The notes beneath the pieces were generated by a model that saw nothing but the letters and a program-made list of their open reading frames with translations, searched no databases and was not told the DNA's origin. A program made the position numbers and the translations under genes. From Candidatus Neoanaerotignum galli (lineage in GTDB: Bacteria; Bacillota; Clostridia; Lachnospirales; Anaerotignaceae): DNA of 36,802 nucleotides. Each line of letters opens with the position of its first letter. The stretch's first letter is position 1. The stretch spans positions 1 through 36,802 of the forward strand of contig CAJFIN010000010.1 of the NCBI GenBank assembly GCA_904381335.1, given 5' to 3'. Of the stretch, positions 26,178 through 34,303 are shown piece by piece.

Positions 26178-26917
26178 AACATTCTGCCCCAGCAGTCATC
26201 ATGGCCATTGGCATTTTCCTGGTTTGGCAGCTGGTCGCCATGGTCATCAATGCTCCCTATATTTTACCCACCCCTTTACAAATTCTAGAAAAAATCTGGG
26301 TATTAAAAGAAAATCTCTTTTTCGTTCAACTGCCGGCTACGCTGCAAGTCACCGGTATTGGCCTTGGCATCTCCATCGTGCTGGGTTTAGCCTTAGCCAT
26401 GGCCATGGACCGGTTTCCGGCCTTGGAACGAGCCCTATATCCCGTAGTAGTAGCCACGCAGACCATCCCCACCACTGCCATTGCGCCACTATTTGTGCTG
26501 TGGTTTGGCTATAGTATTTGGAGCAAGGTGCTGGTAACCATCCTCATCACCTTTTTCCCCATCACCATTACGGTGTTTGATGGCCTAAAAAGCACGAAGC
26601 GGGAAATGGAAGAACTGTTAACATCCTACGGGGCCAGCCCTTGGGATATTTTTTGGAAACTCAAACTGCCCACTGCTCTGCCCTCTTTCTTTTCTGCCAT
26701 CAAAATGGCTATCCCGTTAAGCGTCATTGGCGCTGCCATTGCGGAGTGGTTGGGTGCACAGGAAGGTCTTGGCTATTTCAGTAAGCGTATGATGACTCAA
26801 CTGGATGGGGCAGGCGTATTCGCCCCCATTGTCTTACTGAGTGTTGTGGCCATGGTAGCAGTCTTTATCATCACAAAAATAGAAGACCATTGGATCACCT
26901 GGCGAAAAGACGCATAG
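26174..26917 (+). CDS. thiX: Thiamin-precursor ABC transporter, permease
   Basis: The 247-residue protein has six membrane helices and the EAA-type loop (EELLTSYGASPWDIFWKLKLPTALPSFFSAIKMAIPLSVIGA). This fits the SsuC/TauC-like permeases used by ThiXYZ systems. It is coupled to the ATPase gene by overlap and followed by the binding-protein gene after 30 bp. Confidence 0.92.
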   Translation: MKHSAPAVIMAIGIFLVWQLVAMVINAPYILPTPLQILEKIWVLKENLFFVQLPATLQVTGIGLGISIVLGLALAMAMDRFPALERALYPVVVATQTIPTTAIAPLFVLWFGYSIWSKVLVTILITFFPITITVFDGLKSTKREMEELLTSYGASPWDIFWKLKLPTALPSFFSAIKMAIPLSVIGAAIAEWLGAQEGLGYFSKRMMTQLDGAGVFAPIVLLSVVAMVAVFIITKIEDHWITWRKDA

Positions 26918-26947
26918 CCCATCACAAATCCAAATAAGGAGGACAAC

Positions 26948-27988
26948 ATGAAACAAAGACACAACTACTTATTGGCCCTATTCCTAGCGGCCATCTTGAT
27001 GTTTACCGGATGCAGCCAAAGCACTCCTAGTAAAGATGAAACGGCTTCCCCCGATGGACAATTACAGGAATTTCAGGTGGTACTGGATTGGTATCCCAAT
27101 GCCATCCACGCCTTCTTGTATGAGGCAATAGATAAAGGCTATTTTGCCGATGAAGGGCTGGATGTACAGATCCAATTCCCCGCAAACACCAACGATGCCA
27201 TTAGCCTGACGGCGGCGGGCAAAGCAGATGTGGGCATCTATTACCTGCATGATGTGGCCATGGCCCGGGCCAACCAGCAAATCCCTGTCAAATCCATTGG
27301 CGCCGTCACCCAGGGGCCGCTAAATGTGTTTGTCTCCTTAGGAGAAAAGAATATCACTACGCCTGCTGACCTTGCAGGCAAAACCATTGGTACCCCCGGC
27401 ACAGAAACCAGCAACGCCATGGTGCATTATGTTGCTCAGCAAGCCGGTCTGTCTGAAGAAGACTACACATTGATGGATGTGGGGTTTGATCTCATGAGCG
27501 CCATGACCACTGGCAATGTAGACGCCACCATCGGCTGCATGGTGAACCATGAAGTACCTCAGCTGCGCCAGGAAGGCTTTACCGTCAATGTCTTCTCCCC
27601 CACAGACTACGGCGTGCCCAATTACTATGAAATGGTCTTTGTTACTGGAGAAGATCAGATCGATACGGAGCCAGAGGCGCTGCAAGGCTTTTTACGCGCC
27701 TGCCAAAAGGGATTTGAAGAAGTGAAAGCTCATCCAGAGGAATCCATTGATCTATTACTGACCTATCAAAACGAAGAGAATTTCCCGCTAGATAAAGCTG
27801 TGGAAATGGAAAGCATTGAAACCCTGCTGCCCATCATGGAAACAGAACAAGCCGCTTTCTTAAGCCAAGATCCCCAGGTGTGGGAAGAAAATATTCAGTG
27901 GCTCCAAGATGTTGGTGTCATCCAGGAAACCTTCCCCGCGCAAGAGGCCCTTTGGGACAGCGGCATTGATGCTAACGAAACTCACTAA
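26948..27988 (+). CDS. thiY: Thiamin-precursor ABC transporter, substrate-binding lipoprotein
   Basis: The 346-residue protein has a signal peptide with lipid-anchored Cys22 (LMFTGCSQ) and an NMT1/THI5-like periplasmic-binding fold (LDWYPNAIHAFLYEAIDKGYF, SLTAAGKADVGIYYLHDVAMARA, TPADLAGKTIGTPGT). ThiY proteins bind formyl-aminomethyl-pyrimidine or related pyrimidines from degraded thiamin. The gene ends the operon before a strong terminator. No ylmB-like deformylase is in the window, so the earlier step would need a gene elsewhere. Confidence 0.92.
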   Translation: MKQRHNYLLALFLAAILMFTGCSQSTPSKDETASPDGQLQEFQVVLDWYPNAIHAFLYEAIDKGYFADEGLDVQIQFPANTNDAISLTAAGKADVGIYYLHDVAMARANQQIPVKSIGAVTQGPLNVFVSLGEKNITTPADLAGKTIGTPGTETSNAMVHYVAQQAGLSEEDYTLMDVGFDLMSAMTTGNVDATIGCMVNHEVPQLRQEGFTVNVFSPTDYGVPNYYEMVFVTGEDQIDTEPEALQGFLRACQKGFEEVKAHPEESIDLLLTYQNEENFPLDKAVEMESIETLLPIMETEQAAFLSQDPQVWEENIQWLQDVGVIQETFPAQEALWDSGIDANETH

Positions 27989-27994
27989 TCTTTT

Positions 27995-28022
27995 GGCATC
28001 CGCTTTGCGGATGCCTTTTTTT
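27995..28022 (+). terminator. Terminator of the thiamin-salvage operon
   Basis: GGCATCCGC-TTT-GCGGATGCC followed by seven T. Confidence 0.95.
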
Positions 28023-28197
28023 GCCCAAAGGGCGGTGTGCTTTGCCGCAACGGGTCATCGCCAAATAAATTTGTAGGAAAACGCTTTTCTACCAAAAAGG
28101 AATCCCTGTCCCCCAAATATAACAACAACTCTGCTGCCAGGTCAGCGGCTAATTTTTCAAGGAATCTCTTCGATAAAAAGGCAGATCATTTTTACAC

Positions 28198-28226
28198 AAA
28201 AAAACGCCGGCGCAAATGCGCCGGCG
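28198..28226 (-). terminator. Terminator of the PLP lyase gene
   Basis: CGCCGGCGC/GCGCCGGCG stem with AAAT loop, then seven T on the minus strand, 39 bp after the stop. Confidence 0.93.
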
Positions 28227-28264
28227 CCAGATTTCTCGTTCAAAAAATCTGCTCCATCGTTATA

Positions 28265-29464
28265 TCAGTCTTTGTAAGCTACTTCCAAAGCCTGTTCAAA
28301 ATCTTTTACCAAATCTTCTGCGTTTTCAATACCGCAGGAGATACGAAGCAGGCCATCGCTGATGCCGATTGCCATTCTTTCTTCCTTGGTCATATCGCTA
28401 TGAGAGCTCATCGGAGGATAAGCCATGGTGGTTCTATAGCCGCCCAAGGTCATAGCATAGTGGCAAAGGTGCAGCGCACGCATGAACTTGTTCATCTTTT
28501 CACGGTTATCTTCCAATTCCAGGCTCAGCATACCGCCAAAGTATTCGCCAAACTGAGATTTTGCCAGCTCGTGTGCAGGATGGCTTGCCAAAGAAGGATG
28601 ATATACCTTCTTTACATAGGGGTTCTTTTCCAATGCAGCAGCCAGAGCAGCAGCGTTAGCAGCCTGTTTCTTCACACGAAGATCCAAGGTTCTCAGGCCG
28701 CGGCAAACCAACCAAGAAGAGAACGGATCTGCCTGAGTGCCCAACAGAACCTGTACTGCGTGGCATTTTTCGATCATTTCTTTGCTGCTGGTGATGGCAC
28801 CGCAAACAGCATCGCTATGGCCATTCGCAAATTTGGTTAAGCTATTTACTACCACATCAGCGCCCAATGCCAGCGGATGTGCCAAAGCGCCCGTCATAAA
28901 GGTATTATCTACGATCAGGATGGCATTATGGCTATGAGCAAAATCAGCAATCTTTCTCAGATCAGGTACGGTGATCAGAGGGTTGCCCACAGTTTCCGTA
29001 TACAGCAGCACCGTATTGGGACGGATATTGGCTTTTACCTGTTCAAAATCCGTAAAGTCCACAAAGGTGTATTCTACGCCATATTTGCTGAGAATCTTAG
29101 AAAATACTTCCAAAGATTCGCCATACAGGGTCTTATCAGACAGAATATGGTCGCCTGCTTTGGTATTAGCAATAACAGCAGTGGAAATAGCAGCCATACC
29201 AGAAGAGCAAGCCAGAGAATCTTCGCCGCCTTCGATATAAGTCATCATATCATTCAGTGCGCTGCGGTTCGGATTACGGTTTCTGTTATAGCAGAATCCA
29301 TGTTCATCATAACGTTTTTGAAGATCATCCAAATCTTCTACATTATGAGCCGTTGCCATATGGATGGGCAGAGCCTCCGGATGAGTCGTGGGGGCGTTAA
29401 AATAAGCGCCTGCCTCGAGAATGTTTGTTTCGAACGAGAAATCTTCACTAAAACCATTCAGCAT
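28265..29464 (-). CDS. Cys/Met-metabolism PLP-dependent lyase (trans-sulfuration family)
   Basis: The 399-residue protein belongs to the cystathionine gamma-synthase / methionine gamma-lyase family: SSGMAAISTAVIA, YTETVGNPLITVPDL, VDNTFMTGALAHPLALGADVVVNS, the PLP Lys in NSLTKFANGHSDAV, and SGGY-equivalent TLGGYRTTMAYP. Length is normal. The family members convert O-acyl-homoserine, cystathionine or methionine, and the exact reaction cannot be chosen from sequence alone. ATG 29464 is 10 bp after AGGGAGGA; ATG 29473 is only 1 bp away. It is divergent from a MarR-type gene. Confidence 0.92.
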   Translation of the reverse strand: MLNGFSEDFSFETNILEAGAYFNAPTTHPEALPIHMATAHNVEDLDDLQKRYDEHGFCYNRNRNPNRSALNDMMTYIEGGEDSLACSSGMAAISTAVIANTKAGDHILSDKTLYGESLEVFSKILSKYGVEYTFVDFTDFEQVKANIRPNTVLLYTETVGNPLITVPDLRKIADFAHSHNAILIVDNTFMTGALAHPLALGADVVVNSLTKFANGHSDAVCGAITSSKEMIEKCHAVQVLLGTQADPFSSWLVCRGLRTLDLRVKKQAANAAALAAALEKNPYVKKVYHPSLASHPAHELAKSQFGEYFGGMLSLELEDNREKMNKFMRALHLCHYAMTLGGYRTTMAYPPMSSHSDMTKEERMAIGISDGLLRISCGIENAEDLVKDFEQALEVAYKD

Positions 29465-29690
29465 TTCGTTCATTCCTCCCTATCTCTTGTGTTCTGTTGC
29501 AACATAGTGCTTTTTATACAAATTCCTTGAAACGGACAGAGTCCTATTCAGTTTTACTATAAACCCTATACCTATCATAGAGTCAATAAAAATTGTCAAT
29601 CTGCTCCCCAAACCCAAAAATTCGGTTAGCTGCACAAAACTAAAGTTAAAATTTTGTGAAAGATGCTATTTTCTTCAAACAGGGGAGAAG

Positions 29691-30200
29691 TTGCTTGACA
29701 AAACCGTTAAGCTGCTGTACGCTTTCCCCATGAAAAAGACAACAAATCATTTTACTCCCGAAGCGCTCGGACATTCTTTCTCTCGCGTGGCAGCCCAGCT
29801 TTCCACCTTAGATAGCCATGCCAGCTGTGATCTGCAAAACGAAACTTTTGTAACCGCAGAAATGCACCTGGTAAAGCTCATTCATGAAGAAGAAGGCCTG
29901 CATATCACAGCGCTGGCACAAAAACTCGGCGTAACCAAAAGCGCTGTTTCTCAACTAGCAGCCAAATTAGAACGAAAGGGCATCTTGAAAAAAGGAATCG
30001 ATCCTCAAAATCATGCCCGGCTCATGCTCTACTTAACAGAAAAAGGAGAGCGCCTTTACGACATCCATGAATCTTTCCATCAAGAATTGGACGCCCTTGT
30101 GGCAGAGACACTGCAAAATGCCTCTGAGGAAAACCGCCAATTTTTACAGCAATTTCTCGATGCGGTAGAACAAAAAATCCTGGCCATCCATATGAAATAA
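29691..30200 (+). CDS. MarR-family regulator
   Basis: The 169-residue protein (from a TTG start with GGGGAG close before it) has a winged helix: LHITALAQKLGVTKSAVSQLAAKLERKGILKKGIDPQNHARLMLYLTEKGERL. An ATG start at 29730 (MKKTTNHF) gives 156 residues and is an alternative, but no ribosome site precedes it. It lies upstream of and in line with the dehydratase and OCD-like genes, with 43 bp to the next, so it likely controls them or the divergent PLP lyase. Confidence 0.87.
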   Translation: MLDKTVKLLYAFPMKKTTNHFTPEALGHSFSRVAAQLSTLDSHASCDLQNETFVTAEMHLVKLIHEEEGLHITALAQKLGVTKSAVSQLAAKLERKGILKKGIDPQNHARLMLYLTEKGERLYDIHESFHQELDALVAETLQNASEENRQFLQQFLDAVEQKILAIHMK

Positions 30201-30243
30201 GCGGCAGTGCTCAAAACAAATCAAAAAGAAAGGAGTTTCGTTT

Positions 30244-31197
30244 ATGCTTTCGATCAAAGACGTTTCCGATGCCCATGCCCGGATTGCGCCTTATATCCAT
30301 CACACACCGTTGGTACAAAGCACTTGCCTGGGCGAGATGGCGGGGTGCCATGTGTTTTTTAAATGTGAAAATCTGCAAAAAACCGGATCCTTTAAGATCC
30401 GCGGTGCGATAAACCGAATGCTTTCTTTATCCCCGGAGGAACAGCGCCGGGGCGTTGTTTGCTATTCTTCTGGCAATCATGCCCAGGCCGTGGCCTATGC
30501 TGCTAAAGCGCTGGGCATCTCTGCTTCTTTATTTATGCCCGAAACAGCTACACCTGCCAAAGTAGCCGCCTGCCGCAGCTATGGCGGTCAGGTGACGCTC
30601 TTTGGCCAAACGGGGGCCGACTGCCGCCCTCTGGCAGAAAAAGCCAGCCGGGAGGAAGGCCGCATCTATATTGACCCTGTGGAAGACCCCTTGATCATCT
30701 CTGGGCAGGGGACAACAGGCTTAGAAATCTTGGAAGACCTGCCCCATCCAGATGTGGTGTACATTCCTGTGGGCGGTGGTGGTCTTTGTTCCGGCATTGC
30801 CACTGCGATCAAAGCGCTTTCGCCGCAAACAAAGGTTGTAGGCGTGGAGCCAGCTTACTATGATTATATGACCCGTTCCATCCACGCCGGAAAAATCACC
30901 TCTATCCGCCAGCGTCCCTCCATTGCCGATGGGTTAGCCGGTTCCGCACCAGGCCCCATGGCCTTTGAGATTTGTTCCGCCCTGCTGGATGATATTTTCA
31001 CTGTTTCTGAAGAAGAGATCGCCCAAGCCACTCGATTGATCTTGGAACGCACAAAGCTCTTGGCTGAACCTAGCGGCGCCACTGCCTTTGCTGGGCTGCT
31101 TTCCGGGCGAGGACCCCAGGGTAAAAATGTTGTCTGCGTTATCTCGGGCGGAAATGCCAACTTTTCTGTGCTGGCCTCCCTGCTAACGCAGCAATAA
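30244..31197 (+). CDS. Threonine/serine dehydratase-like PLP enzyme (no ACT domain)
   Basis: The 317-residue fold-type II PLP enzyme has PLP-binding Lys51 in GSFKIRGA, the SSGNHAQ substrate loop, the PLP phosphate loop VGGGGL and a late SGGN. No ACT domain is present, so this is the catabolic or racemase-like type, not biosynthetic IlvA. Possible substrates are threonine, serine or 3-hydroxyaspartate. It is followed after 54 bp by an ornithine-cyclodeaminase-like gene. That pair also occurs as EutB/EutC in hydroxyectoine use and BhcB/BhcD in the beta-hydroxyaspartate pathway (knowledge), so the substrate is open. Confidence 0.9.
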   Translation: MLSIKDVSDAHARIAPYIHHTPLVQSTCLGEMAGCHVFFKCENLQKTGSFKIRGAINRMLSLSPEEQRRGVVCYSSGNHAQAVAYAAKALGISASLFMPETATPAKVAACRSYGGQVTLFGQTGADCRPLAEKASREEGRIYIDPVEDPLIISGQGTTGLEILEDLPHPDVVYIPVGGGGLCSGIATAIKALSPQTKVVGVEPAYYDYMTRSIHAGKITSIRQRPSIADGLAGSAPGPMAFEICSALLDDIFTVSEEEIAQATRLILERTKLLAEPSGATAFAGLLSGRGPQGKNVVCVISGGNANFSVLASLLTQQ

Positions 31198-31251
31198 ATA
31201 TAAATAAACCTGATCCATCCCATCGATCAGAAAAAAGGAAAGGAGATTTTT

Positions 31252-32241
31252 ATGAATACGCTACTGCTCAACAAAGAGGAGGTATTCTCTATCCTCACCA
31301 TGGACGATGCCATTGAGGCCGTTCGTGCCGCTTACCGTTCTTTTAGCCAACATAAAGTCATCCAGCCCCCCTATATGGCGCTGCCTTTACCAGCGCCACG
31401 AGGAGAAATCGACTTTAAAGCCGGCTATGATGGCGGCAGCGACCGGCTTTCCATCAAATCCTCTGCTGGTGCATTTGCAGAAAATCCCACAAAATATAAC
31501 TTGCCAGCCGGTATCAACTTAGTCACCTTATATGACGGCCTTACCGGCGCCATTCTCTGTATCATGGATGGTACCTATATCACCGGCTATCGCACCGGCG
31601 CTGCAGGCGCGATTTCTTCCGAATTGATGGCTCGTAAAGATGCGAAAATCGTCACTTCCATCGGTACCGGCAATCAAGCGAGAATGCAGCTAAAAGCCCT
31701 CAGCCGTTTGAAAAAAATTGAAGCCGTACATGCCTGGGACGCTTTTCCCGCCTCTGCAGAAAAATTCAAGACAGATATAGAGGCCGAACTGGGTATCCCC
31801 GTCATCATTGAACCCACCAAACAGGCTGCTGTAGAAAAGGCAGACATTCTTATCACCACCACGCGAGGAAAAGGCTCCATCGTAGAAGCAGCCTGGATCA
31901 AACCAGGCACCCATATTGTGGCCGTGGGTACGGACTGCAAAGGCAAACAGGAACTAGATCCGGAAATCTTCCGCCATGCCCGTATTGTGAACGACTCCAT
32001 CGAACAATGCATCGATAAAGGCGAAACGCAGCACCCCATTGCCCAAGGTATCATTACCCGGAATGATATTTATGCTGAAATCGGAGAACTGGTATTGGGT
32101 CAAAAACCAGGTCGTGTCAATGATAATGAAATCACCATTTTTGACACCACCGGCATGGCTATTCAAGATCTGTGTACTGCAAATTTTATTTATGAAAAAG
32201 CATTGGAACAGGGTAAAGGCACCACTTTCTCTTTCTTTTAA
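31252..32241 (+). CDS. Ornithine cyclodeaminase / mu-crystallin-family NAD(P)-enzyme
   Basis: The 329-residue protein has the family's substrate Lys69 (RLSIKSSAG), an Arg at 114 (YRTGAAGAI), and the dinucleotide-binding SIGTGNQARMQLKAL (about residue 136 on). Arg45 of Pseudomonas ornithine cyclodeaminase is not conserved; Pro sits at 45 and the nearest Arg is residue 50, so a different amino acid or an imine substrate is possible. The family includes cyclodeaminases, alanine dehydrogenases and imine reductases. Strong AAGGAG site; the gene ends the operon at a terminator. Confidence 0.9.
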   Translation: MNTLLLNKEEVFSILTMDDAIEAVRAAYRSFSQHKVIQPPYMALPLPAPRGEIDFKAGYDGGSDRLSIKSSAGAFAENPTKYNLPAGINLVTLYDGLTGAILCIMDGTYITGYRTGAAGAISSELMARKDAKIVTSIGTGNQARMQLKALSRLKKIEAVHAWDAFPASAEKFKTDIEAELGIPVIIEPTKQAAVEKADILITTTRGKGSIVEAAWIKPGTHIVAVGTDCKGKQELDPEIFRHARIVNDSIEQCIDKGETQHPIAQGIITRNDIYAEIGELVLGQKPGRVNDNEITIFDTTGMAIQDLCTANFIYEKALEQGKGTTFSFF

Positions 32242-32321
32242 CCTCCATTGCTTTTTAACTTCCAATACCTGCAAAAATGATTAAAAAACAAGCAATACAA
32301 AAAATGCTTTGACTTGCCATA

Positions 32322-32350
32322 CGCCGCCTCTTCGAGGCGGCGTTTTTATT
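32322..32350 (+). terminator. Terminator of the dehydratase/OCD operon
   Basis: CGCCGCCTC-TTC-GAGGCGGCG followed by T-run. In the rest of 32242-32669 I see no gene, only further hairpins (32567-32592 minus; GAGGCTT/AAGCCTC at 32606-32634). Confidence 0.93.
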
Positions 32351-32566
32351 TTCTTTCAAACCGCACCGTTTAAAAAAGGCCATACCCCCTAATTCTTGCC
32401 ATGGAATCAATGGTTATAGCTACCCCCTGATCCTGTTTTCACTAAAGGAGAAACAACGATATTTTGAAAAAATTCCTGGCAAAATACGCTAACTTACTGC
32501 TTCCGCACTGCTAACACAGGATTCCTTCCTCTCGCCCCTATCTGTGACAAGGACGGTTCAAAGCAA

Positions 32567-32592
32567 AGAAAAAAACGCCTGATTCCGGCGCT
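32567..32592 (-). terminator. Likely terminator of the XRE/small-protein pair
   Basis: On the minus strand CGCC-GGAATCA-GGCG is followed by seven T, about 80 bp after the small gene's stop. Confidence 0.6.
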
Positions 32593-32669
32593 TTATCATC
32601 ATATCGAGGCTTCATTCGAGGACAATAAAGCCTCTTTTCCTTTTGCCATTTAAAACCATTCTGCTACTT

Positions 32670-32897
32670 CTATCTTTCTGCTAGCCAGTCCTGAGCCGCG
32701 TCCTCAAGGTGTATTGGTGATAACGCACCAGTAGTCCACCGAGCAGCCAAAGCTTTTGCATCTTCAGCATTACAAACGAGATCTGTTACCCAACCTCTAC
32801 ACTTTCCTGTCTCATCTACACATTCTAAACGATAACTTTGATATCTGCCTAATTCTTCTGACCAACACCATTCAAGGACAGGGCGGTAAGAATACAT
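32670..32897 (-). CDS. Small protein of unknown function (DUF6514-like)
   Basis: The 75-residue protein has the pattern ELGRYQSYRLECV, then a central WVTDLVCNAEDAKALAARW, and TTGALSPIHLEDAAQDWL at the end. From memory this matches the DUF6514-type small proteins of Clostridia (GRYxxY... LSPxHLxDxxEDFL). Its function is not known. AGGAGG lies 9 bp before the start, inside the end of the XRE gene; the two genes overlap by 26 bp and are probably co-translated. Confidence 0.75.
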   Translation of the reverse strand: MYSYRPVLEWCWSEELGRYQSYRLECVDETGKCRGWVTDLVCNAEDAKALAARWTTGALSPIHLEDAAQDWLAER

Positions 32898-33114
32898 ACG
32901 GCTGTACCTCCTCCCGATAGTCCTCTATATCCAAATCAAAAAAGAATAGTAGTTTTAAAAAAATCTCCGTCCCCGGCAGTAATACACCCTTTTCAATCTT
33001 TTGATATTCTCGCACACAAATCCCCAATGCTTCTGCCGCTTTTTCCTGTGTTAAACCAGGCATTTTACTTCGTGCAATATATACGTCTCGTGACAATTTT
33101 GATTTTAACATCAT
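32872..33114 (-). CDS. XRE-family small DNA-binding protein
   Basis: The 80-residue protein is one helix-turn-helix domain (LTQEKAAEALGICVREYQKIEKGVLLPGTEIFLKLLFFFDLDIEDY). AAGGAGG lies 6 bp before ATG 33114. It is the first gene of a two-gene unit with the DUF6514-like protein. A perfect 7-1-7 palindrome sits just before its ribosome site, a likely autoregulatory operator (inference). Confidence 0.87.
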   Translation of the reverse strand: MMLKSKLSRDVYIARSKMPGLTQEKAAEALGICVREYQKIEKGVLLPGTEIFLKLLFFFDLDIEDYREEVQPYVFLPPCP

Positions 33115-33127
33115 AATACGCCTCCTT

Positions 33128-33142
33128 CTATGCTCAGCATAG
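33128..33142. promoter_or_regulatory. Palindrome at the XRE gene (operator candidate)
   Basis: CTATGCT-C-AGCATAG, a perfect 15-bp palindrome right next to the ribosome site of the XRE gene. A GTTCG/CGAAC pair (33146-33150, 33165-33169) lies farther up. No clear promoter boxes were seen in 33115-33271. Confidence 0.6.
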
Positions 33143-33271
33143 CGGGTTCGCGCATTCTCGTCTACGAACGACAGTACCTATTGTGGAAATTGCCGAAAAA
33201 TTACCATATTTCTCTGATTTTCCCATTCTTTTTGCTTTGTTACATGAATACTAGCACTGCCGCATAAACTA

Positions 33272-33973
33272 CTAACAGTTATCTTCTTGGCGGTATAATG
33301 TATGCAAAATATGTTGGCGAATCAATTCTCTGGCCTGCTGACTATTTCTCTGGCGAATGGCTTGTAAAATCTCCCAATGCTGCCGATACCCTGTCCCAGG
33401 CATTCCCTGCACGGTAAAAGACAGGCGAATCGTATAATCATACATTTGCCGACAAAGCTCAGCTATATACTCCAATGCTGCATTTTGGCTGGCTTTCGCC
33501 AATAAGAGGTGAAACTCTGTATCCAAACGGATATATTCTTCCATCCCCATGGCTTGAGAATATTCCCTTCCCATGGCCAACACATTTTCTTCCAGTGCCG
33601 CAAGGTGCTCCTCTGTCCGCCGTGTTGCTGCTAAGGCGCCGATTTCTGCATCTAAAATGGCTCTTGCCTCAATTACATCACAGTTGCGTAAATCGCCTCG
33701 TAATAGATCTCGAGGTGCATCTTGGGCAATGTGCCGCCGGTCTGGCGTTTTGACATAGCTGCCAGAACCTACGCGGATTTCCACACAACCCATGGATTCC
33801 AAGCAGTGAATCGCTTCCCGAATTGTGCTGCGGCTAACGCCGAACTCCTTTGCCAAAACCCGTTCTGCCGGCAATCGGCTGCCAGGAGAATACACATGGT
33901 CATTAATCATCTGCAATAACTGGCTGGCAATGGCTTTGTACCGACTCTTATTGCGTTGCTTTGTCACGCTCAT
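33272..33973 (-). CDS. FadR-subfamily GntR regulator
   Basis: The 233-residue protein has an N-terminal GntR winged helix (LPAERVLAKEFGVSRSTIREAIHCLESMGCVEIRVGSGSYV, about residues 38-78) and a C-terminal FCD ligand domain with the metal-site residues Asp/His (LDTEFHLLLAKAS, QHWEILQAI, RQHILHTLY). FCD regulators sense organic acids, often with a bound metal. It is divergent from the NhaC antiporter gene. A promoter (TTGACG/TACAGT) is at 34036-34065. Confidence 0.92.
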   Translation of the reverse strand: MSVTKQRNKSRYKAIASQLLQMINDHVYSPGSRLPAERVLAKEFGVSRSTIREAIHCLESMGCVEIRVGSGSYVKTPDRRHIAQDAPRDLLRGDLRNCDVIEARAILDAEIGALAATRRTEEHLAALEENVLAMGREYSQAMGMEEYIRLDTEFHLLLAKASQNAALEYIAELCRQMYDYTIRLSFTVQGMPGTGYRQHWEILQAIRQRNSQQARELIRQHILHTLYRQEDNC

Positions 33974-34035
33974 ACGGTCTCCTCCTTCTTCCCTTGGGGA
34001 AAATGGCCGCCCTTTTCCAAAACATACCTAGTTTC

Positions 34036-34065
34036 ACTGTACCATAAATCTTCGTATTTCGTCAA
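34036..34065 (-). promoter_or_regulatory. Promoter of the FadR-type gene
   Basis: TTGACG (34060-34065) and TACAGT (34036-34041), 18-bp spacing. Confidence 0.65.
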
Positions 34066-34155
34066 ATAAATTGCATTTCTTCCATGTTATCTCGTATGTT
34101 TTGAATGAATTTTATGTAAAATCTTAGCGAAATTTAGCAAAACCATTCATTTTTA

Positions 34156-34184
34156 TTGACATAGATTGCTGATTTCTATAAAAT
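34156..34184 (+). promoter_or_regulatory. Promoter of the NhaC-family gene
   Basis: TTGACA (34156-34161) and TAAAAT (34179-34184), 17-bp spacing, 120 bp before the start codon. Confidence 0.85.
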
Positions 34185-34193
34185 AAAACTAAA

Positions 34194-34205
34194 TTGGTCT
34201 GACCG
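34194..34205. promoter_or_regulatory. FadR/GntR-type operator candidate
   Basis: TTGGTCTGACCG: GGTC-T-GACC inverted repeat with the TGGTCnGACC core known for FadR-subfamily sites, lying just after the expected start of the NhaC transcript. The divergent FadR-type gene is the obvious candidate regulator. Confidence 0.6.
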
Positions 34206-34303
34206 CTTGCATCTATTTGGTCATCCCACCGGTTTTCTGAAAACTGTGCGCACGTTTTCTGGAAATAGAAAAATCAAACCCTTATCGTAAAGGAGGAATG
34301 GCA

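Noticed and set aside
28037-29530. Plus-strand ORFs of 267 and 217 residues opposite the PLP lyase
   Set aside because: Antisense shadows; they run through the lyase's terminator and its coding region.
29691-29723. TTGACA at 29695 as a promoter inside the MarR start region
   Set aside because: The matching -10 (TACGCT) is poor and it would give a nearly leaderless message for the ATG start; likely chance.
30244-31197. Biosynthetic threonine dehydratase IlvA
   Set aside because: Only 317 residues with no ACT domain, and no branched-chain genes nearby.
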